Program-made: the position numbers and the translations under genes
NCBI GenBank assembly: GCA_000309945.1
Contig: CM001633.1
Location: 3,064,199 to 3,128,198 of the forward strand
Reading direction: 5' to 3'
DNA: 64,000 nucleotides
From: Leptolyngbyaceae cyanobacterium JSC-12
GTDB taxonomy: Bacteria; Cyanobacteriota; Cyanobacteriia; Leptolyngbyales; Leptolyngbyaceae
Shown: piece after piece, positions 51,586-62,882 of the stretch
How the letters are laid out: every line of letters starts with the position of its first letter
Numbering within the stretch: the stretch's first letter is position 1
The notes under the pieces: model-generated
What the model saw: only the letters and a program-made list of their open reading frames with translations
The model's database searches: none
What the model was told of the DNA's origin: nothing

Positions 51586-52911
51586 TTACTGTTTCAACCG
51601 TAGAGCTTGAACTGCGATCGCCAGACTTTCTTCATACAACACGTCCCGTCCCCAACGCTGGAGTTGCTGAGTCAACAACAGTTCTGCTTTCTGGTCACTA
51701 GTCGCCGTTACCTGTTCTGTGCGAATGGTTGACTGCGCACCCCCACCAGATTCCATTCGCATACAGCCAGCAGTTTCAGAACAGAGAATGGTCGCGCAGT
51801 TGGCGTTGGGATTACTGGAACCAAGCCGCAGCCCAACCAAATCACCCACAATTTCGCCTGGATCGGTAATGGGGATAGCAGCAAGTTCTGCTTTGATCTC
51901 TTTGCCGTTAGGACTAGAGAAGGTAATGCGCTTGATTTCGTAAAAATCATCCTCATCCTGGGTAAAGGCGATTGGTTGCCACCCTAAGCGACTGGCAAAC
52001 CAACTCAAGAACATCAATGCTTGAGATGCATTGCCTTTTTCGTAGTCGATCGCAACTTCGTCAATTTCCACCAAGGAAATGCGTCGTTCGGGCGGGTCAA
52101 AAGTCGCAGCAGTAATTTCTTGCCAGGGCGCGAGACGGTGCCAGTTCAAATCAGCCACATAAGTACCAGATTCAATCAAGCTTTGAATCTTTAAGAATTC
52201 AGATTCTGGCTCAATAAAGTAGGAAGAATCCATAACGATGCAGTTGCAGGACTCCACCATTTGCTTAAACAATTCCTGTTCCAGGTTGGGGGTTGCCTTC
52301 CACCACACGAACTTGGGCAAATCGGGAATCATTAAGGATTTGACCGTTTCACCCACGCGGCTCAACGCAGCTTTTGTGCCGCGGAGGGTAATGTATTCAC
52401 TGCAAATCAAGTTACTGCCTGTTTTGTGAACTGGACAATAAGCAGAGACTTGGGCAGTCACTCCTTCATCCACTCCCCAGGTAGGGCATAACGTAATAAT
52501 ACGACAGGGGTTTTGGGCAGCGATCGCCTCACTCACTCCTGTCCCCCGCAAATCAATGTTTGTGAGTTTGACTTGATCGGGAGGCAGTTTAGCCACTTCT
52601 TCTCGTAGTCGAGCCAGCGTTTGAGGATCAAAACGCCCAGTTTCTTTGAAGCCATAAGCTCTTTGTGCCAGCGCGATCGCTTCTTTTGTTTGCGGACCCA
52701 ACATTCCTTCAATGGGTCCTTTATAGAAGCCCAAAACTCCCAACAACTGTTGGAACTCTTCGGGTTCATACACCACCATGCTAAACGTTGAGGCACGAGT
52801 CGCCGCTGAGTTTACACCATTCTGGCTGTGCCAAATTGCACTCAGTTCTGCCTCAATTTCATCAAGAGAGATATCCTTCGGTCGCTGAAGAGCAACAAGT
52901 GGAGTGGTCAT
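51586..52911 (-). CDS. opcA: Glucose-6-phosphate dehydrogenase assembly protein OpcA
   Basis: Allosteric activator and assembly factor for cyanobacterial glucose-6-phosphate dehydrogenase, responsive to thioredoxin in Nostoc. The 441-residue protein has a peptidoglycan-binding-like helical module at about residues 48-110 (FQQLLGVLGFYKGPIEGMLG, QTKEAIALAQRAYGF). The OpcA core follows (RIITLCPTWGVDEGVTAQVS, CSEYITLRG). Cysteines are available for redox control. It lies downstream of zwf, which is its partner. Confidence 0.93.
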   Translation of the reverse strand: MTTPLVALQRPKDISLDEIEAELSAIWHSQNGVNSAATRASTFSMVVYEPEEFQQLLGVLGFYKGPIEGMLGPQTKEAIALAQRAYGFKETGRFDPQTLARLREEVAKLPPDQVKLTNIDLRGTGVSEAIAAQNPCRIITLCPTWGVDEGVTAQVSAYCPVHKTGSNLICSEYITLRGTKAALSRVGETVKSLMIPDLPKFVWWKATPNLEQELFKQMVESCNCIVMDSSYFIEPESEFLKIQSLIESGTYVADLNWHRLAPWQEITAATFDPPERRISLVEIDEVAIDYEKGNASQALMFLSWFASRLGWQPIAFTQDEDDFYEIKRITFSSPNGKEIKAELAAIPITDPGEIVGDLVGLRLGSSNPNANCATILCSETAGCMRMESGGGAQSTIRTEQVTATSDQKAELLLTQQLQRWGRDVLYEESLAIAVQALRLKQ

Positions 52912-53002
52912 AAATCAGAAATAGATAATGGATGGTGAATTACTGACAGGTACAAAGGCTGTACACTCTGAATAAATCGCGCCAATGTAGAGGCAAAACC
53001 TG

Positions 53003-54532
53003 TTAAAGTCTGCGCCAGTTGCGTCCGTCCCGATTGAGGAGCAACTCAGCTTCGACAGGACCCCATGTTCCTGCCTCGTAAAGTGGAATTACTTCCGGTG
53101 GAGCAGGCATATCCCACACTTCCAATACAGGCGTTAGTAAACGCCAGGAAGCTTCAACCTCATCGCCCCGAGTGAATAGGGTTTGATCACCCAGCATACA
53201 ATCTACTAAAAGGCGGCTATAAGCATCAGTGTTAGGCTGACCAAACGCCGTATCGTAGCGGAAATCCATATCCACTGTGCGAGTGCGCAAGGAATTCCCT
53301 GGAGTCTTGACTTCAAACCGCAGCGAAATTCCCTCATTCGGTTGAATCCGCATTGCCAGCACATTAGGGCTGGCTTGACGAGCTGCAGATTGGAACATCA
53401 AAAACGGTACTTCTTTGAACTGAATGGCGATTTCGGACACCTTTTTCGGCATCCGTTTACCCGTTCGCATATAGAACGGAACCCCCTTCCAGCGCCAATT
53501 ATCAATAAAAAGTCGGAGGGCTGCATAGGTGGGAGTTGTCGATTGAGGTGAAGCCCCATCCTCATCTCGGTAGCCTGGTACACTCTTTCCCTTCATCCAT
53601 CCAGCCGTATACTGCCCACGAATTGCAGAGAGTCCGATATTGCTCAAATCTGCCAGATTAGTTGCTTGCAGAACTTTGACTTTTTCATTGCGAATGCTGT
53701 CTGCATCTAGTGAATTGGGCGGCTCCATTGCAGTTAGGCAGAACAACTGCATCAGGTGATTCTGCACCATGTCTCGCAGAGCACCGGAAGTCTCATAATA
53801 TCCTGCCCGTCCCTCTAGCCCGACCGTTTCTGCCACCGTAATCTGGACATGATCAACGTACTGGCGATTCCACAATGGCTCAAAAATGGCATTGGCAAAT
53901 CGAAATACCATCAAGTTTTGAACTGTTTCCTTACCCAGGTAGTGGTCAATTCGGTAGATTTGCCGTTCATCACAAACTTTTTGTACAACTTTGTTCAACG
54001 CCTGAGCAGTGCTGAGATCCCGCCCAAAGGGTTTTTCAATCACCAACCGCTGTTTCCGAGGATCGGTCAACATTCCAGCATTGCCAAGTTGCTGAATTGA
54101 TTCGGCGAAGAACTTGGGGGCGACCGAGAGGTAAAAGACGCGGTTTCCACGGGTGCCTCGTTGTTCATCTAGTTCGCTCAAAAAAGCCTTGAGTTTTTGG
54201 TAGCTTTCTGGATTGTCGATATCACCGGGGCAATAAAATAAGCCTTTAGCAAATTCTTCCCACAACAACTCCGATCCCAATCCACTGCCAAATTCCTCAA
54301 CTCCCTCGCGCATGTGTTCTCGAAAGAAGTCATGACTCCATTCTCGACGGGCAACTCCAACCAGCGTAAACTCTCGCGGTAGGCGGCGTTCTCGCATCAT
54401 TTGATAAAGGGCTGGAACGAGTTTGCGCTGAGTCAGGTCTCCAGAGGCTCCAAAAATCACGAGAATCTGAGGCTCTGGAACACGATCTTGCTGTAAACCA
54501 ACTCGGAGGGGATTTTCGATAAGGGTGACCAT
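53003..54532 (-). CDS. zwf: Glucose-6-phosphate 1-dehydrogenase
   Basis: First enzyme of the oxidative pentose phosphate pathway, making 6-phosphogluconolactone and NADPH; important for dark metabolism. The 509-residue protein has [17 protein letters not shown] (NADP binding), the active-site [13 protein letters not shown] with Lys and His, and the EKPFGRDL segment. ATG at 54532 gives [15 protein letters not shown], the usual cyanobacterial N-terminus. It lies between tal and opcA in a single strand order fbp-tal-zwf-opcA. Confidence 0.97.
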   Translation of the reverse strand: MVTLIENPLRVGLQQDRVPEPQILVIFGASGDLTQRKLVPALYQMMRERRLPREFTLVGVARREWSHDFFREHMREGVEEFGSGLGSELLWEEFAKGLFYCPGDIDNPESYQKLKAFLSELDEQRGTRGNRVFYLSVAPKFFAESIQQLGNAGMLTDPRKQRLVIEKPFGRDLSTAQALNKVVQKVCDERQIYRIDHYLGKETVQNLMVFRFANAIFEPLWNRQYVDHVQITVAETVGLEGRAGYYETSGALRDMVQNHLMQLFCLTAMEPPNSLDADSIRNEKVKVLQATNLADLSNIGLSAIRGQYTAGWMKGKSVPGYRDEDGASPQSTTPTYAALRLFIDNWRWKGVPFYMRTGKRMPKKVSEIAIQFKEVPFLMFQSAARQASPNVLAMRIQPNEGISLRFEVKTPGNSLRTRTVDMDFRYDTAFGQPNTDAYSRLLVDCMLGDQTLFTRGDEVEASWRLLTPVLEVWDMPAPPEVIPLYEAGTWGPVEAELLLNRDGRNWRRL

Positions 54533-54633
54533 AGGCAATAGTGGGATAGAGGGGGGAAGTAAGGGGGGTTGGGGTCTAGGAGCAAGATCCAGGGAGAGAG
54601 TTCTTTGGGTTCTAGTTCCTAGCTGTTTGGCCT

Positions 54634-55782
54634 TTACACTGTGGCAAGGCTTTGAACTTTTTGTTCGAGCGAGTTGATTAGGGATTGAAAGGGTTTGATG
54701 AATTTGTCGATGCCGTCAGTTAGGAGTTCATCCATGACTGCATCGAGGTCGATCGCGATGTCGGGATCTTTGAGGGATTCGAGCAGTTGGTAGGCTTCGT
54801 CGAGGTTGGATTCAATGCGATCGCTGACATCGCAATGGTCAGCACAGGCTTCTATCGTTGCAGGGGGGAGGGTATTGACGGTATCGCGACCCACCAATTC
54901 ATCGACATACATAACGTCGCTATAGGCGGGGTTTTTGGTGCTGGTACTCGCCCAGAGCAGGCGTTGGACGTTAGCACCTTTTGCAGCGAGTGCTTGCCAG
55001 CGATCGCTTTGCACAATCTTCTTATACTCCTGGTACGCAATCTTGGCGTTAGCGATCGCTACTTTTCCTTGAATCGCTGCCAGTTTGGTACGGATATTTT
55101 GATCAGGAACCCCCTGCTTCAACCTAGCAGCGATGCGATCATCAATGATGGTATCAATCCGACTGAGGAAAAAGCTGGCAACGGAGGCAATGTTATGGAT
55201 GGGTTCGCTGTTTGCTACCCGCTTTTCTAAGCCGCGAATATAAGACCAGGCAGTTTCGATATAGCTCTGAACAGAGAACAGCAGCGTTACATTAACATTG
55301 ATCCCTTCGCTGATTACTTGCTCTACAGCAGGTAGCCCAGCCGCAGTGCCAGGGATCTTGATCATGAGGTTTTCGCGCCCAATCTCACGATAGTAACGAC
55401 GGGCTTCTGCAATTGTTTTCTCAGTGTCATGGGCGATCGTCGGCGGCACCTCAATACTAATGTAGCCGTCTAGCCCATTGGATTCTTCATAAATGGGGCG
55501 GAAGATGTCACAGGCATCACGAATATCATCAAACACCAGGGATTCATAAATCTCCATCACAGGCTTCCCAGATTTGATCCCAGCTTCGATGTCGGCATCG
55601 TACATCTTGCTGCCCGCGATCGCCTTCTCAAAAATAGCTGGGTTAGACGTGATCCCCCGCACCCCTCGCGAGGCAATCAGTTCTTTTAACTCGCCCGTTT
55701 TCACCAGATCACGGGTCAAGTTATCCATCCAGATACTTTGTCCCAGTTCCTGAATTTCGATCAAGTGATTCGTAGTCATCAA
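54634..55782 (-). CDS. tal: Transaldolase
   Basis: Non-oxidative pentose phosphate enzyme exchanging dihydroxyacetone units between sugar phosphates. The 382-residue protein is of the longer Tal class, with [17 protein letters not shown] near the N-terminus, ISVEVPP-like [36 protein letters not shown] with the Schiff-base Lys, and [26 protein letters not shown] at 55782. About 100 nt of low-complexity G-rich DNA separates it from zwf. Confidence 0.96.
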   Translation of the reverse strand: MMTTNHLIEIQELGQSIWMDNLTRDLVKTGELKELIASRGVRGITSNPAIFEKAIAGSKMYDADIEAGIKSGKPVMEIYESLVFDDIRDACDIFRPIYEESNGLDGYISIEVPPTIAHDTEKTIAEARRYYREIGRENLMIKIPGTAAGLPAVEQVISEGINVNVTLLFSVQSYIETAWSYIRGLEKRVANSEPIHNIASVASFFLSRIDTIIDDRIAARLKQGVPDQNIRTKLAAIQGKVAIANAKIAYQEYKKIVQSDRWQALAAKGANVQRLLWASTSTKNPAYSDVMYVDELVGRDTVNTLPPATIEACADHCDVSDRIESNLDEAYQLLESLKDPDIAIDLDAVMDELLTDGIDKFIKPFQSLINSLEQKVQSLATV

Positions 55783-55868
55783 AACGACTCCAAAAACTCT
55801 GCATCATAAAAATTGTTGTGCTCGTAATTCAGTGCAGGGCATAACAGTGGGATGTCCTTGTGCACCAT

Positions 55869-56933
55869 TTATCGGGCAGCATTTAGTGTTTCCTCTCGCA
55901 CCCTCGCGTGCTCCTTCAAAAAGGACTCCACCAACGCTACATCCTCTGTGCTGCCAATAATCAAGGGTGTACGCTGATGCAACTGACCTGGTAACACGTT
56001 CAAAATCTCTTCAGTGCCAGTACTAGCCCGTCCTCCAGCCTGTTCTGCCAGATAAGCCAATGGGGCGGACTCATACAACAAGCGCAACTTACCTTCAGGC
56101 TTTTTCAAAGTGCCAGGATATAAGAACACCCCCCCTTGAAACAAAATTCGGTGAAAGTCCCCCACCAATGCCCCACTGTAACGAGCCGTGTAGCCCTCAT
56201 GGCGATGCACATAGCGGATATAATCCCGAATACCCTCATCCCATTGCCAAAAGTTACCTTCGTTGACGCTGTAGATTGAACCGTGAGTGGGGATTTGAAT
56301 ATTAGCTGTTGATAGGATAAATTCCCCCAGGCTGGGATCTAGCGTGAAGGCATGAACACCTCTACCAATCGAGTACACCAGCATAGTGCTGGGACCGTAG
56401 AGAATATAACCAGCCCCAATCTGTTTGTGTCCTGGTTGCAGCAGATCAGCAGCCGTACCATCCAGGTCTTCTCCCTCTTGCTGGCGAATCGCAAAAATTG
56501 ATCCCACATTGATGTTGGTATCAACATTAGAAGACCCATCAATTGGGTCGTACACTAACGTATAGCGACCAATTGGGCAATTCTCAGGAATGTAATACGG
56601 CTTCTCCATTTCTTCAGAGGCAAGGCGACAGACCAACCCGCTCTGCTTAAACACGGAAATAAACACCTCATTGGCGTAGACATCCATCTTTTTGACAGAT
56701 TCACCCTGCACATTCACCTCGCCGGTAAATCCTAAAGCTCCCTCCATTAGCCCAGCCCGGCTAAGGCGGCGAGCGATTAACTTACCCGCCAGAGCAATTC
56801 GGTTCATTAAAGCACTGAGGTCTTGAGCATCTGCAGAAAAGCTCTGAAGCTGCTGAAAGATGTGGCGCGAAAGCGTTGTGCAGTCGCGATCAAGTGCAAG
56901 TTCGTGATCCAGTGGTTGGTCGGCATCAACCAT
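55869..56933 (-). CDS. fbp: Class 1 fructose-1,6-bisphosphatase
   Basis: Hydrolyses fructose 1,6-bisphosphate for gluconeogenesis and sugar regeneration. The 354-residue protein has [15 protein letters not shown] and [20 protein letters not shown] with the metal-binding DPIDGSSN, and [20 protein letters not shown] with the substrate-binding [11 protein letters not shown]. ATG at 56933, with GGGAGGTCA upstream on the coding strand. It heads the fbp-tal-zwf-opcA cluster. Confidence 0.96.
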   Translation of the reverse strand: MVDADQPLDHELALDRDCTTLSRHIFQQLQSFSADAQDLSALMNRIALAGKLIARRLSRAGLMEGALGFTGEVNVQGESVKKMDVYANEVFISVFKQSGLVCRLASEEMEKPYYIPENCPIGRYTLVYDPIDGSSNVDTNINVGSIFAIRQQEGEDLDGTAADLLQPGHKQIGAGYILYGPSTMLVYSIGRGVHAFTLDPSLGEFILSTANIQIPTHGSIYSVNEGNFWQWDEGIRDYIRYVHRHEGYTARYSGALVGDFHRILFQGGVFLYPGTLKKPEGKLRLLYESAPLAYLAEQAGGRASTGTEEILNVLPGQLHQRTPLIIGSTEDVALVESFLKEHARVREETLNAAR

Positions 56934-57258
56934 TCAGATGACCTCCCTACAAGGTTCGAGAAATTCGACAGGAAAGCGAACAGTAGTCAACCCCACGTGG
57001 TGTCAGCGCTTTCAATTTATTGGGAATCCCTCACTGGGTTTCACCTTCTATCTTAGGGAGACATTCTGAGAACAACAGGGAACTTTAGATGAACTACAGA
57101 TTAGAGGGGATGGGGAATGGAGGATAAGGGATAAGGAAATAGGGGATGGGATGAAGGCAATGATTGGAGATTAGGGGTTACAGATTGGAGATTGAAGACT
57201 ATTTAACGGCTCTAATCCAAAATCGGCAATCTAAAACTGCTAACTTCTCCCTGTCCTG
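56934..57258. other. Intergenic region upstream of fbp with dispersed repeats
   Basis: 325 nt without a gene. 57100-57240 is built from G/A-rich repeats (GGGGATGGGG, GGATAAGGGATAAGG, GATTGGAGATTAGG) and includes the repeat core at 57213. The 60-odd nt next to fbp, or the DNA beyond the repeats, must carry the operon promoter, but no convincing -10/-35 pair was identified. Confidence 0.5.
57213..57232 (-). repeat. Dispersed repeat core, intergenic copy
   Basis: The minus strand reads AGATTGCCGATTTTGGATTA, identical over 20 nt to the copy inside the SIS protein gene at 28662-28681. Confidence 0.8.
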
Positions 57259-58071
57259 CTACTTGCTAAAATCCACCGGGCAGCCCTCAGCGAGTTTGGT
57301 GCCGCAGACTTTGCAAAACTGAGCATCAGCATCGTGATAACCCAGGTTGCATCCAGGGCAAATGGTTTCGACTTTGTTGGATGTTTTAACCAGGCGTTTA
57401 ATTAAATCGCCCAGTTGCCAGGGAATGATGGCGATGCCTGTCAGAATCATTAAGATGGTGAGCAGTCGCCCGGTTTCGGTGCGGGGTGTGACATCGCCGT
57501 AGCCAACGGTAGTCATGGTGGCGACGGAAAAGTAAACCGCATCCAGAAAGGTGTGAAATACATTAGGGTTGGTGGGATGTTCAACCTGGTAAATTAGCCC
57601 AGAGTAGACGAAGACAATGATGAAAATTGTTAGTAAGATGCGGGTGAAAATGACGCTATCTTCGCGGCTAACATAGCCGATGATGGTTTTGCCTTCTAAG
57701 AAGCGAATCAGACGCAGAATCCGAAACCAGCGAAATACCCGAATAAACTGGATACTGAAAGAGCTGAAGAAAAACGGCAAAATTGCCAGCAAATCGATGA
57801 TGGAGTAAAGGCTGAAGATATAGCGGATGCGCTTTTCGGCACACCAGAGACGAATCAAGTATTCAGTGACAAAGATCCACAGAAGTATCTTATCGAGCAG
57901 TTCAAGCTGCGATCGCGTCGCCTCTGGCAAAGAATAGGTTTCTGCCACAAAAATGGCAGATGACAGCAGAACGAGTACCGTAATCGATAAGTTAATGACC
58001 TTACCGATTGGTGTTTCAATATCTTCAAGATAAAAGCCGATTTGCTGGCGCAATGATATGGCGTGATCCAT
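57259..58071 (-). CDS. Voltage-gated potassium channel with C-terminal zinc ribbon
   Basis: A 270-residue six-helix ion channel (Kv/KvAP type). The voltage sensor S4 is FIRVFRWFRILRLIRFLEG (109-127) with regularly spaced Arg. The selectivity filter is MTTVGYGDVTP (186-196). After S6 (LLTILMILTGIAIIPWQL), a short cytosolic tail ends in a four-cysteine ribbon, C238/C241 and C253/C256 (CPGC, CKVC). ATG at 58071. The zinc ribbon replaces the more common TrkA-N or cyclic-nucleotide domain. Confidence 0.9.
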   Translation of the reverse strand: MDHAISLRQQIGFYLEDIETPIGKVINLSITVLVLLSSAIFVAETYSLPEATRSQLELLDKILLWIFVTEYLIRLWCAEKRIRYIFSLYSIIDLLAILPFFFSSFSIQFIRVFRWFRILRLIRFLEGKTIIGYVSREDSVIFTRILLTIFIIVFVYSGLIYQVEHPTNPNVFHTFLDAVYFSVATMTTVGYGDVTPRTETGRLLTILMILTGIAIIPWQLGDLIKRLVKTSNKVETICPGCNLGYHDADAQFCKVCGTKLAEGCPVDFSK

Positions 58072-58193
58072 ACTGCTTTGGCGCGACTCACATATCGCAC
58101 ATGGTGATTATTTGCCACTTTACACTCAGCACGAAAGAGTCAACACCTGACGTAATCAGCGAATGCTGTTATACAAACAACCCTAGTAGCAAG

Positions 58194-59036
58194 TCAGCGT
58201 GATGTCACTAATTCCCAGATGGTTTCAGCAGTCAGTTCTTGCACATTCCAGAAAACAACATCTGCACCTGCTTTTTCCAGGGTTGCTCGATAGTCCTGGC
58301 TGCGCTCCTCGGTAGCGTGGACATGGGGCGGCAAAACGCCCACAGCAATCCACGATCGCTCAGGTTCTTGACTGCGTGCTCGTTGAACAGTGTACATATC
58401 TGCGACGGTATCGCCTACATACAGTACTGGAAGATTGGTGGTTGCTGAATCCAACTGCTGAACAGTTTTCAACAGGCCAGTGGGGTCTGGCTTACCAGGA
58501 GCATCTTCCATCGCAACCAATACCGGAGCCTGTAAGCCCAAGCGTTTTTCCAGCACGTAGGTTGCTGAACCGCGAGTGGCCCCACTAAAAAATCCCCAGT
58601 GAATTCCTGCTTTTGTTAACAGCTCCAAATAAGCTGGTTCTAAAAGCAACGGTTCTTCGCAGATATAGCCGTTCCAGTTCACGGGGTCAGTGCCACGGTA
58701 GCGAGATTGGAAGAAGGCAACGAGGCGATTGTAGTCAACCGTGACACCGCCCCGCCCCGATGGATGAGGACTCACGATCGCTTGAGTCGAAGTGGCGATC
58801 GCGGCTCGATCCATCCATTCATGTGCCTCAAAATAGCGATACACCAACTCTTGCGACGCTTCCCAATCGTTATTCCAGATACCTTCCGCCTTTAACCCAT
58901 CAATTGCCTGCTGCGAAGGACGAAAAGCTCCCGCTGTGAGATATTCAACCGTGTCTGCTAATGCCCGTCGGTAAGAATTCCCTACATCCCGAACCACTCC
59001 ATCAATATCAAACACAACGACAGCAGGAGAAATCAT
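58194..59036 (-). CDS. HAD superfamily phosphatase (TIGR01548-like)
   Basis: A 280-residue haloacid dehalogenase-type hydrolase. Motif I is VVVFDIDGVVRDVG with D10 and D12, motif II is the FFSGATRGSA region, motif III Lys is in APGKPDPTGL and motif IV is LYVGDTVADMYTV. It resembles the cyanobacterial TIGR01548 group, whose substrate is not established. ATG at 59036. Confidence 0.85.
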   Translation of the reverse strand: MISPAVVVFDIDGVVRDVGNSYRRALADTVEYLTAGAFRPSQQAIDGLKAEGIWNNDWEASQELVYRYFEAHEWMDRAAIATSTQAIVSPHPSGRGGVTVDYNRLVAFFQSRYRGTDPVNWNGYICEEPLLLEPAYLELLTKAGIHWGFFSGATRGSATYVLEKRLGLQAPVLVAMEDAPGKPDPTGLLKTVQQLDSATTNLPVLYVGDTVADMYTVQRARSQEPERSWIAVGVLPPHVHATEERSQDYRATLEKAGADVVFWNVQELTAETIWELVTSR

Positions 59037-59143
59037 AGATCATGCCTCGCCTAAAGACAAAGAATAGATGCAGGATTTATAACAGTGCGGTAAGATAGTG
59101 GGCTGTAGTTTACTGATAGTTTGGGATTGCGCGGGAGGTTGGG

Positions 59144-59443
59144 TTGCCAAAATTTATTCTGAAAGTTCTTTGGTTAGAAAAAGACGTTGCACTAGCGGTT
59201 GATCAGGTGGTGGGCAAGGGAACTAGCCCTTTGACATCTTACTTTTTTTGGCCCCGCAATGATGCGTGGGAACAACTTAAGAATGAGCTTGAAGCGAAGC
59301 ATTGGATTACGGAAGTTGATCGAGTTGAGTTACTCAATAAAGCAACAGAAGTAATCAATTACTGGCAAGAAGAGGGTAAAGATCGCCCCATGGCAGAAGC
59401 TCAGTCGAAGTTTCCAGAAGTGGTTTTCATGGGGAGTTCATGA
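59144..59443 (+). CDS. Probable 30S ribosomal protein PSRP-3 (Ycf65)
   Basis: A 99-residue protein of the Ycf65/PSRP-3 family, a small-subunit ribosomal protein specific to cyanobacteria and plastids. The conserved [38 protein letters not shown] and final FPEVVFMG are all present. The start is TTG at 59144 with GGGAGG about 7 nt upstream. A strong terminator follows. Confidence 0.92.
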   Translation: MPKFILKVLWLEKDVALAVDQVVGKGTSPLTSYFFWPRNDAWEQLKNELEAKHWITEVDRVELLNKATEVINYWQEEGKDRPMAEAQSKFPEVVFMGSS

Positions 59444-59757
59444 GTTTGCAGAGTTTCCACTTCAAAGGCTCTACAAATCTGGTTATCTTCGGTGGAAGCT
59501 CCGCTGTTCAATATCTAGAAATGAGGTAAGGAATTATCCTGCAATCGTTTTGATTAAGTGAACCGCTCTGGTGTACCAAAATGGTACAGTTAGGGCGGAT
59601 TTTATTTTGTGCTGCGTGTCAATGCGGCTAGACGCGATCGCTTAATCAAAATATTTGAGACTTTGACAATGATTTGATACGGTTTATTACATCTAGTTGA
59701 TATTCCTTTACATATTTATTGCTCTACGGTTTTACAGAAGTCCAGGTAGGTAGCTCC
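59444..59757. other. Intergenic region between psrp-3 and glgB
   Basis: 314 nt. The middle holds the terminator annotated at 59563-59609. The remainder is AT-rich and includes the glgB leader with AGGTAGG before the ATG. No further ORF was found. Confidence 0.5.
59563..59609 (+). terminator. Terminator downstream of psrp-3
   Basis: Outer stem CCGCTCT/AGGGCGG and inner stem TGTACC/GGTACA with loop AAAAT, followed by ATTTTATTTT. This two-part stem with a T-run is a convincing intrinsic terminator, and it accounts for the TGTACC palindrome. Confidence 0.75.
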
Positions 59758-62085
59758 ATGACAACGACCATTAGCCCAGATCAGATTGAACGAATTGTTT
59801 GGAACCAGCATCATGACCCCTTTGAGGTGCTTGGACCCCATCAAGTAGATACTGAAGAGGGCAAGCAAGTCTGGGTTGTCCGAGCTTACCAGCCAAATGC
59901 CGAAGCTATTTGGGTCGTATTGCCAGAACAACGGCAGGAATACCCCATGCAAGCAATCCACCATCCCCACTTTTTTGAGTGCATCATTGATATCCCAGAA
60001 CTGGCGAACTACCAACTCCGCATTAAAGAAGGCGAACACGATCGCATCATCTACGACCCCTACGCCTTTCGCTCTCCCTGGCTTACCGATTTCGATATTC
60101 ATTTATTCGGCGAAGGCAATCATCATCGCATCTATGAAAAGCTAGGAGCACACCCTACTGAACTCGACGGTGTTAAGGGAGTTTACTTTGCTGTTTGGGC
60201 CCCTAATGCTCGTAATGTCTCCATCCTGGGGGATTTCAACTATTGGGATGGTCGTAAACATCAAATGAGCAAACGCGGCAATGGTGTTTGGGAACTATTC
60301 ATTCCAGGAATTGGCGTAGGTGAACACTACAAATATGAAGTGAAAAACTGGGAAGGACACATCTACGAAAAATCAGACCCCTACGGTTTTCAGCAAGAAC
60401 CACGCCCAAAAACTGCGTCCATCGTCACAGACTTGACCACCTACATCTGGAATGATGATGACTGGATGGAAACCCGTCGCCACACCGACCCCCTCACTCA
60501 GCCCATCTCAGTGTATGAATGTCATCTTGGTTCGTGGTTACACGCTTCCTCGTCTGAACCCGCAAAACGTCCTGACGGCACCGAAGAACCCGTCGTCATT
60601 GTTTCTGAACTCAAACCTGGTGCCCGCTTCCTCACCTACCGGGAACTAGCCGAGAAACTGATTCCCTACGTTAAAGAGTTAGGCTACACCCATATTGAAT
60701 TGCTGCCAATCGCCGAGCACCCCTTTGATGGTTCCTGGGGCTATCAAGTCACAGGCTACTATGCTCCTACCTCACGCTTTGGTGCACCACAAGACTTCAT
60801 GTACTTTGTTGATCAGTGTCATCAGAACGGCATTGGAGTGATCGTAGACTGGGTTCCTGGTCATTTCCCTAAAGATGGACATGGGTTGGCATTTTTCGAT
60901 GGTACCCATCTCTACGAACATGCTGACCCTCGTATCGGCGAACACAAAGAATGGGGAACGCTCGTCTTCAACTACGGTCGCAACGAGGTTCGCAACTTCC
61001 TCGTTGCCAACGCCCTCTTCTGGTTCGACAAGTACCACATTGATGGCATTCGAGTTGATGCTGTCGCCTCTATGATCTACCGCGACTACTTGCGCAAAGA
61101 CGGCGAATGGATTGCCAACCAATACGGCGGGAGAGAACATATCGAAGCTGCCGATTTCCTGCGCCAAACTAACCACGTCATCTTCAGCTACTTCCCCGGT
61201 GTGCTTTCCATTGCTGAAGAATCCACTGATTGGCCCATGGTCTCCTGGCCTACCTATGTGGGCGGCTTGGGCTTCAACCTCAAGTGGAACATGGGCTGGA
61301 TGCACGATATGCTGGACTACTTCCATATGGACCCTTGGTTCCGCCAGTTTCACCAGAACAACGTCACTTTCAGCATGATGTATCATCACAGCGAAAATTT
61401 CATGCTGGCGCTGTCTCACGATGAAGTTGTGCATGGTAAGAGTGCCATGATTGGCAAAATGCCCGGTGACGAGTGGCAGAAGTTTGCCAATGTGCGAGCA
61501 CTGTTCACTTACATGTTCTGCCATCCTGGCAAGAAAACGATGTTTATGAGCATGGAGTTGGGCCAGTGGAACGAGTGGAATGTGTGGAGTGACTTGGAGT
61601 GGCACCTGCTGCAATACACGCCGCACCAGCAAACTAAGTACTTCTTCAGCCAGTTAAATCGGCTGTATCGGAGCCAGCCTGCCCTCTATAACTGGGACTT
61701 TGGTGGTGGTCAGGGTGGTTTTGAATGGATTGATTGTAGTGACAACCGCCACAGCGTAGTGTCTTTCATTCGCTGGGCGAAAAACTACGAAGATTTTGTT
61801 GTTGTTGTTTGCAATTTCACACCCCAGCCCCACTCCCATTACCGCGTTGGGGTACCGTTCAAGGGCTTCTATACTGAAATTTTCAATAGTGATGCCCGCG
61901 ATTTTGGCGGCAGCAATATGGGCAACCTGGGCGGTAAGTGGACAGATGATTGGGCATATCAAAATCGTCCTTATTCTCTTGACATTTGCTTGCCACCTTT
62001 GGGAGTCTTGGTGTTCAAGATGGATCAGGTGAAAACGAAGGCAGCCTTAGAACCTGCTGAGGAAAGTCTGAGCGAGCAAGAATAA
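59758..62085 (+). CDS. glgB: 1,4-alpha-glucan branching enzyme GlgB
   Basis: GH13 enzyme forming alpha-1,6 branches in glycogen. The 775-residue protein has an N-terminal N1/CBM48 region ([32 protein letters not shown]), the catalytic barrel with [16 protein letters not shown] (nucleophile Asp), [11 protein letters not shown] (acid/base Glu) and [12 protein letters not shown] (His-Asp), and an all-beta C-terminal domain. ATG at 59758, with AGGTAGG just upstream, is preferred over a longer frame at 59719. Confidence 0.97.
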   Translation: MTTTISPDQIERIVWNQHHDPFEVLGPHQVDTEEGKQVWVVRAYQPNAEAIWVVLPEQRQEYPMQAIHHPHFFECIIDIPELANYQLRIKEGEHDRIIYDPYAFRSPWLTDFDIHLFGEGNHHRIYEKLGAHPTELDGVKGVYFAVWAPNARNVSILGDFNYWDGRKHQMSKRGNGVWELFIPGIGVGEHYKYEVKNWEGHIYEKSDPYGFQQEPRPKTASIVTDLTTYIWNDDDWMETRRHTDPLTQPISVYECHLGSWLHASSSEPAKRPDGTEEPVVIVSELKPGARFLTYRELAEKLIPYVKELGYTHIELLPIAEHPFDGSWGYQVTGYYAPTSRFGAPQDFMYFVDQCHQNGIGVIVDWVPGHFPKDGHGLAFFDGTHLYEHADPRIGEHKEWGTLVFNYGRNEVRNFLVANALFWFDKYHIDGIRVDAVASMIYRDYLRKDGEWIANQYGGREHIEAADFLRQTNHVIFSYFPGVLSIAEESTDWPMVSWPTYVGGLGFNLKWNMGWMHDMLDYFHMDPWFRQFHQNNVTFSMMYHHSENFMLALSHDEVVHGKSAMIGKMPGDEWQKFANVRALFTYMFCHPGKKTMFMSMELGQWNEWNVWSDLEWHLLQYTPHQQTKYFFSQLNRLYRSQPALYNWDFGGGQGGFEWIDCSDNRHSVVSFIRWAKNYEDFVVVVCNFTPQPHSHYRVGVPFKGFYTEIFNSDARDFGGSNMGNLGGKWTDDWAYQNRPYSLDICLPPLGVLVFKMDQVKTKAALEPAEESLSEQE

Positions 62086-62408
62086 CAAATTGGTGATGGG
62101 TGATGGGTCATTGGTCATGTCAGTTTTAGCTGACTCTAATTAGGAGGCTGCACTGGTTCTACTGGAAGATTCTTCGAAGAGCAAAGGGTGACGCGATCGC
62201 AATTTGGAGCCAAGTTACAAATTCCAAATCATTTTTCACTGCTCAACTGCTTTTTCTGAAGTGTCAAGCTCTCAGCACACATTGCAACACTCAACCATCC
62301 TGTTCAGACAAAAATCTCTGTTGGGGTGAGGGTAAAATTGGGCACAATGACTGACCGAATTCGAGCAGACTCTACATACACGGTGTCTTCATACAGCCCA
62401 TTGACCCA
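62086..62408. other. Intergenic region with low-complexity repeats and a fragment shared with the AraC gene
   Basis: 323 nt. Just after glgB lies GGTGATGGGTGATGGGTCA, a short tandem repeat. At 62256-62279, CTGAAGTGTCAAGCTCTCAG and the next four bases match 63258-63281 inside the AraC-type gene at 23 of 24 positions. No intact ORF is present; a decayed AraC-like gene piece is possible. Confidence 0.45.
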
Positions 62409-62882
62409 TTAGCAAACCGTCACTTGTTTAGTTTCTGGGTCAACGATCCAATATTCGGCAATTTCGCGTGCAGCATATTCCGTGCGTTTGTAGCGATAGT
62501 CCCGATCCCAGGTTTTCTGACCCGGACTCACCACCTCAATCACTAGGGCAGGCGGTGGCATATCGCAGGTAATCGTAGCACGACGACTGCCTGCCAATGC
62601 CGCTTTCGAGGCTTCTGTATGAACTAACAAATCCGGTAATCGACACCGTGCCCGTTGCCCTGTAACCTCAATTTCAGTTCCCCAGACAACCCATTCTGCT
62701 GGAAGGTGCTGAATTAGCTCTAACAGCAGTTTCCTGGCAATTCCCAGATTTTCATCGCTTTCAGGCGGCATCTCAACGAGTTCCCCATCTACCAGCTCAT
62801 AACGGGTATCCGTGCCGTCATCATAAGCAAGATACTCTGCAAAGGTGAGAAGTTCAGTTTTTGGGGAAGCGGCTTGACTCAT
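62409..62882 (-). CDS. Uma2 family nuclease-like protein (DUF820)
   Basis: A 157-residue restriction-endonuclease-fold protein of the Uma2/DUF820 family, which is greatly expanded in cyanobacteria and has unknown function. Features: [30 protein letters not shown] at the N-terminus, CRLPDLLV with the active-site Asp, [21 protein letters not shown] with Glu and a later Lys, and [16 protein letters not shown] at 62882. It stands alone. Confidence 0.92.
   Translation of the reverse strand: MSQAASPKTELLTFAEYLAYDDGTDTRYELVDGELVEMPPESDENLGIARKLLLELIQHLPAEWVVWGTEIEVTGQRARCRLPDLLVHTEASKAALAGSRRATITCDMPPPALVIEVVSPGQKTWDRDYRYKRTEYAAREIAEYWIVDPETKQVTVC

Noticed and set aside
59572-59588. TGTACC-N5-GGTACA palindrome resembling an NtcA site (GTA-N8-TAC)
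   Set aside because: The spacing is GTA-N9-TAC rather than N8, and the palindrome is the inner stem of a terminator with a T-run.
60772-61632. 286-codon antisense frame within glgB
   Set aside because: It mirrors the strongly conserved GH13 coding sequence, has no ribosome site and no recognisable domain. It is a codon-bias shadow.
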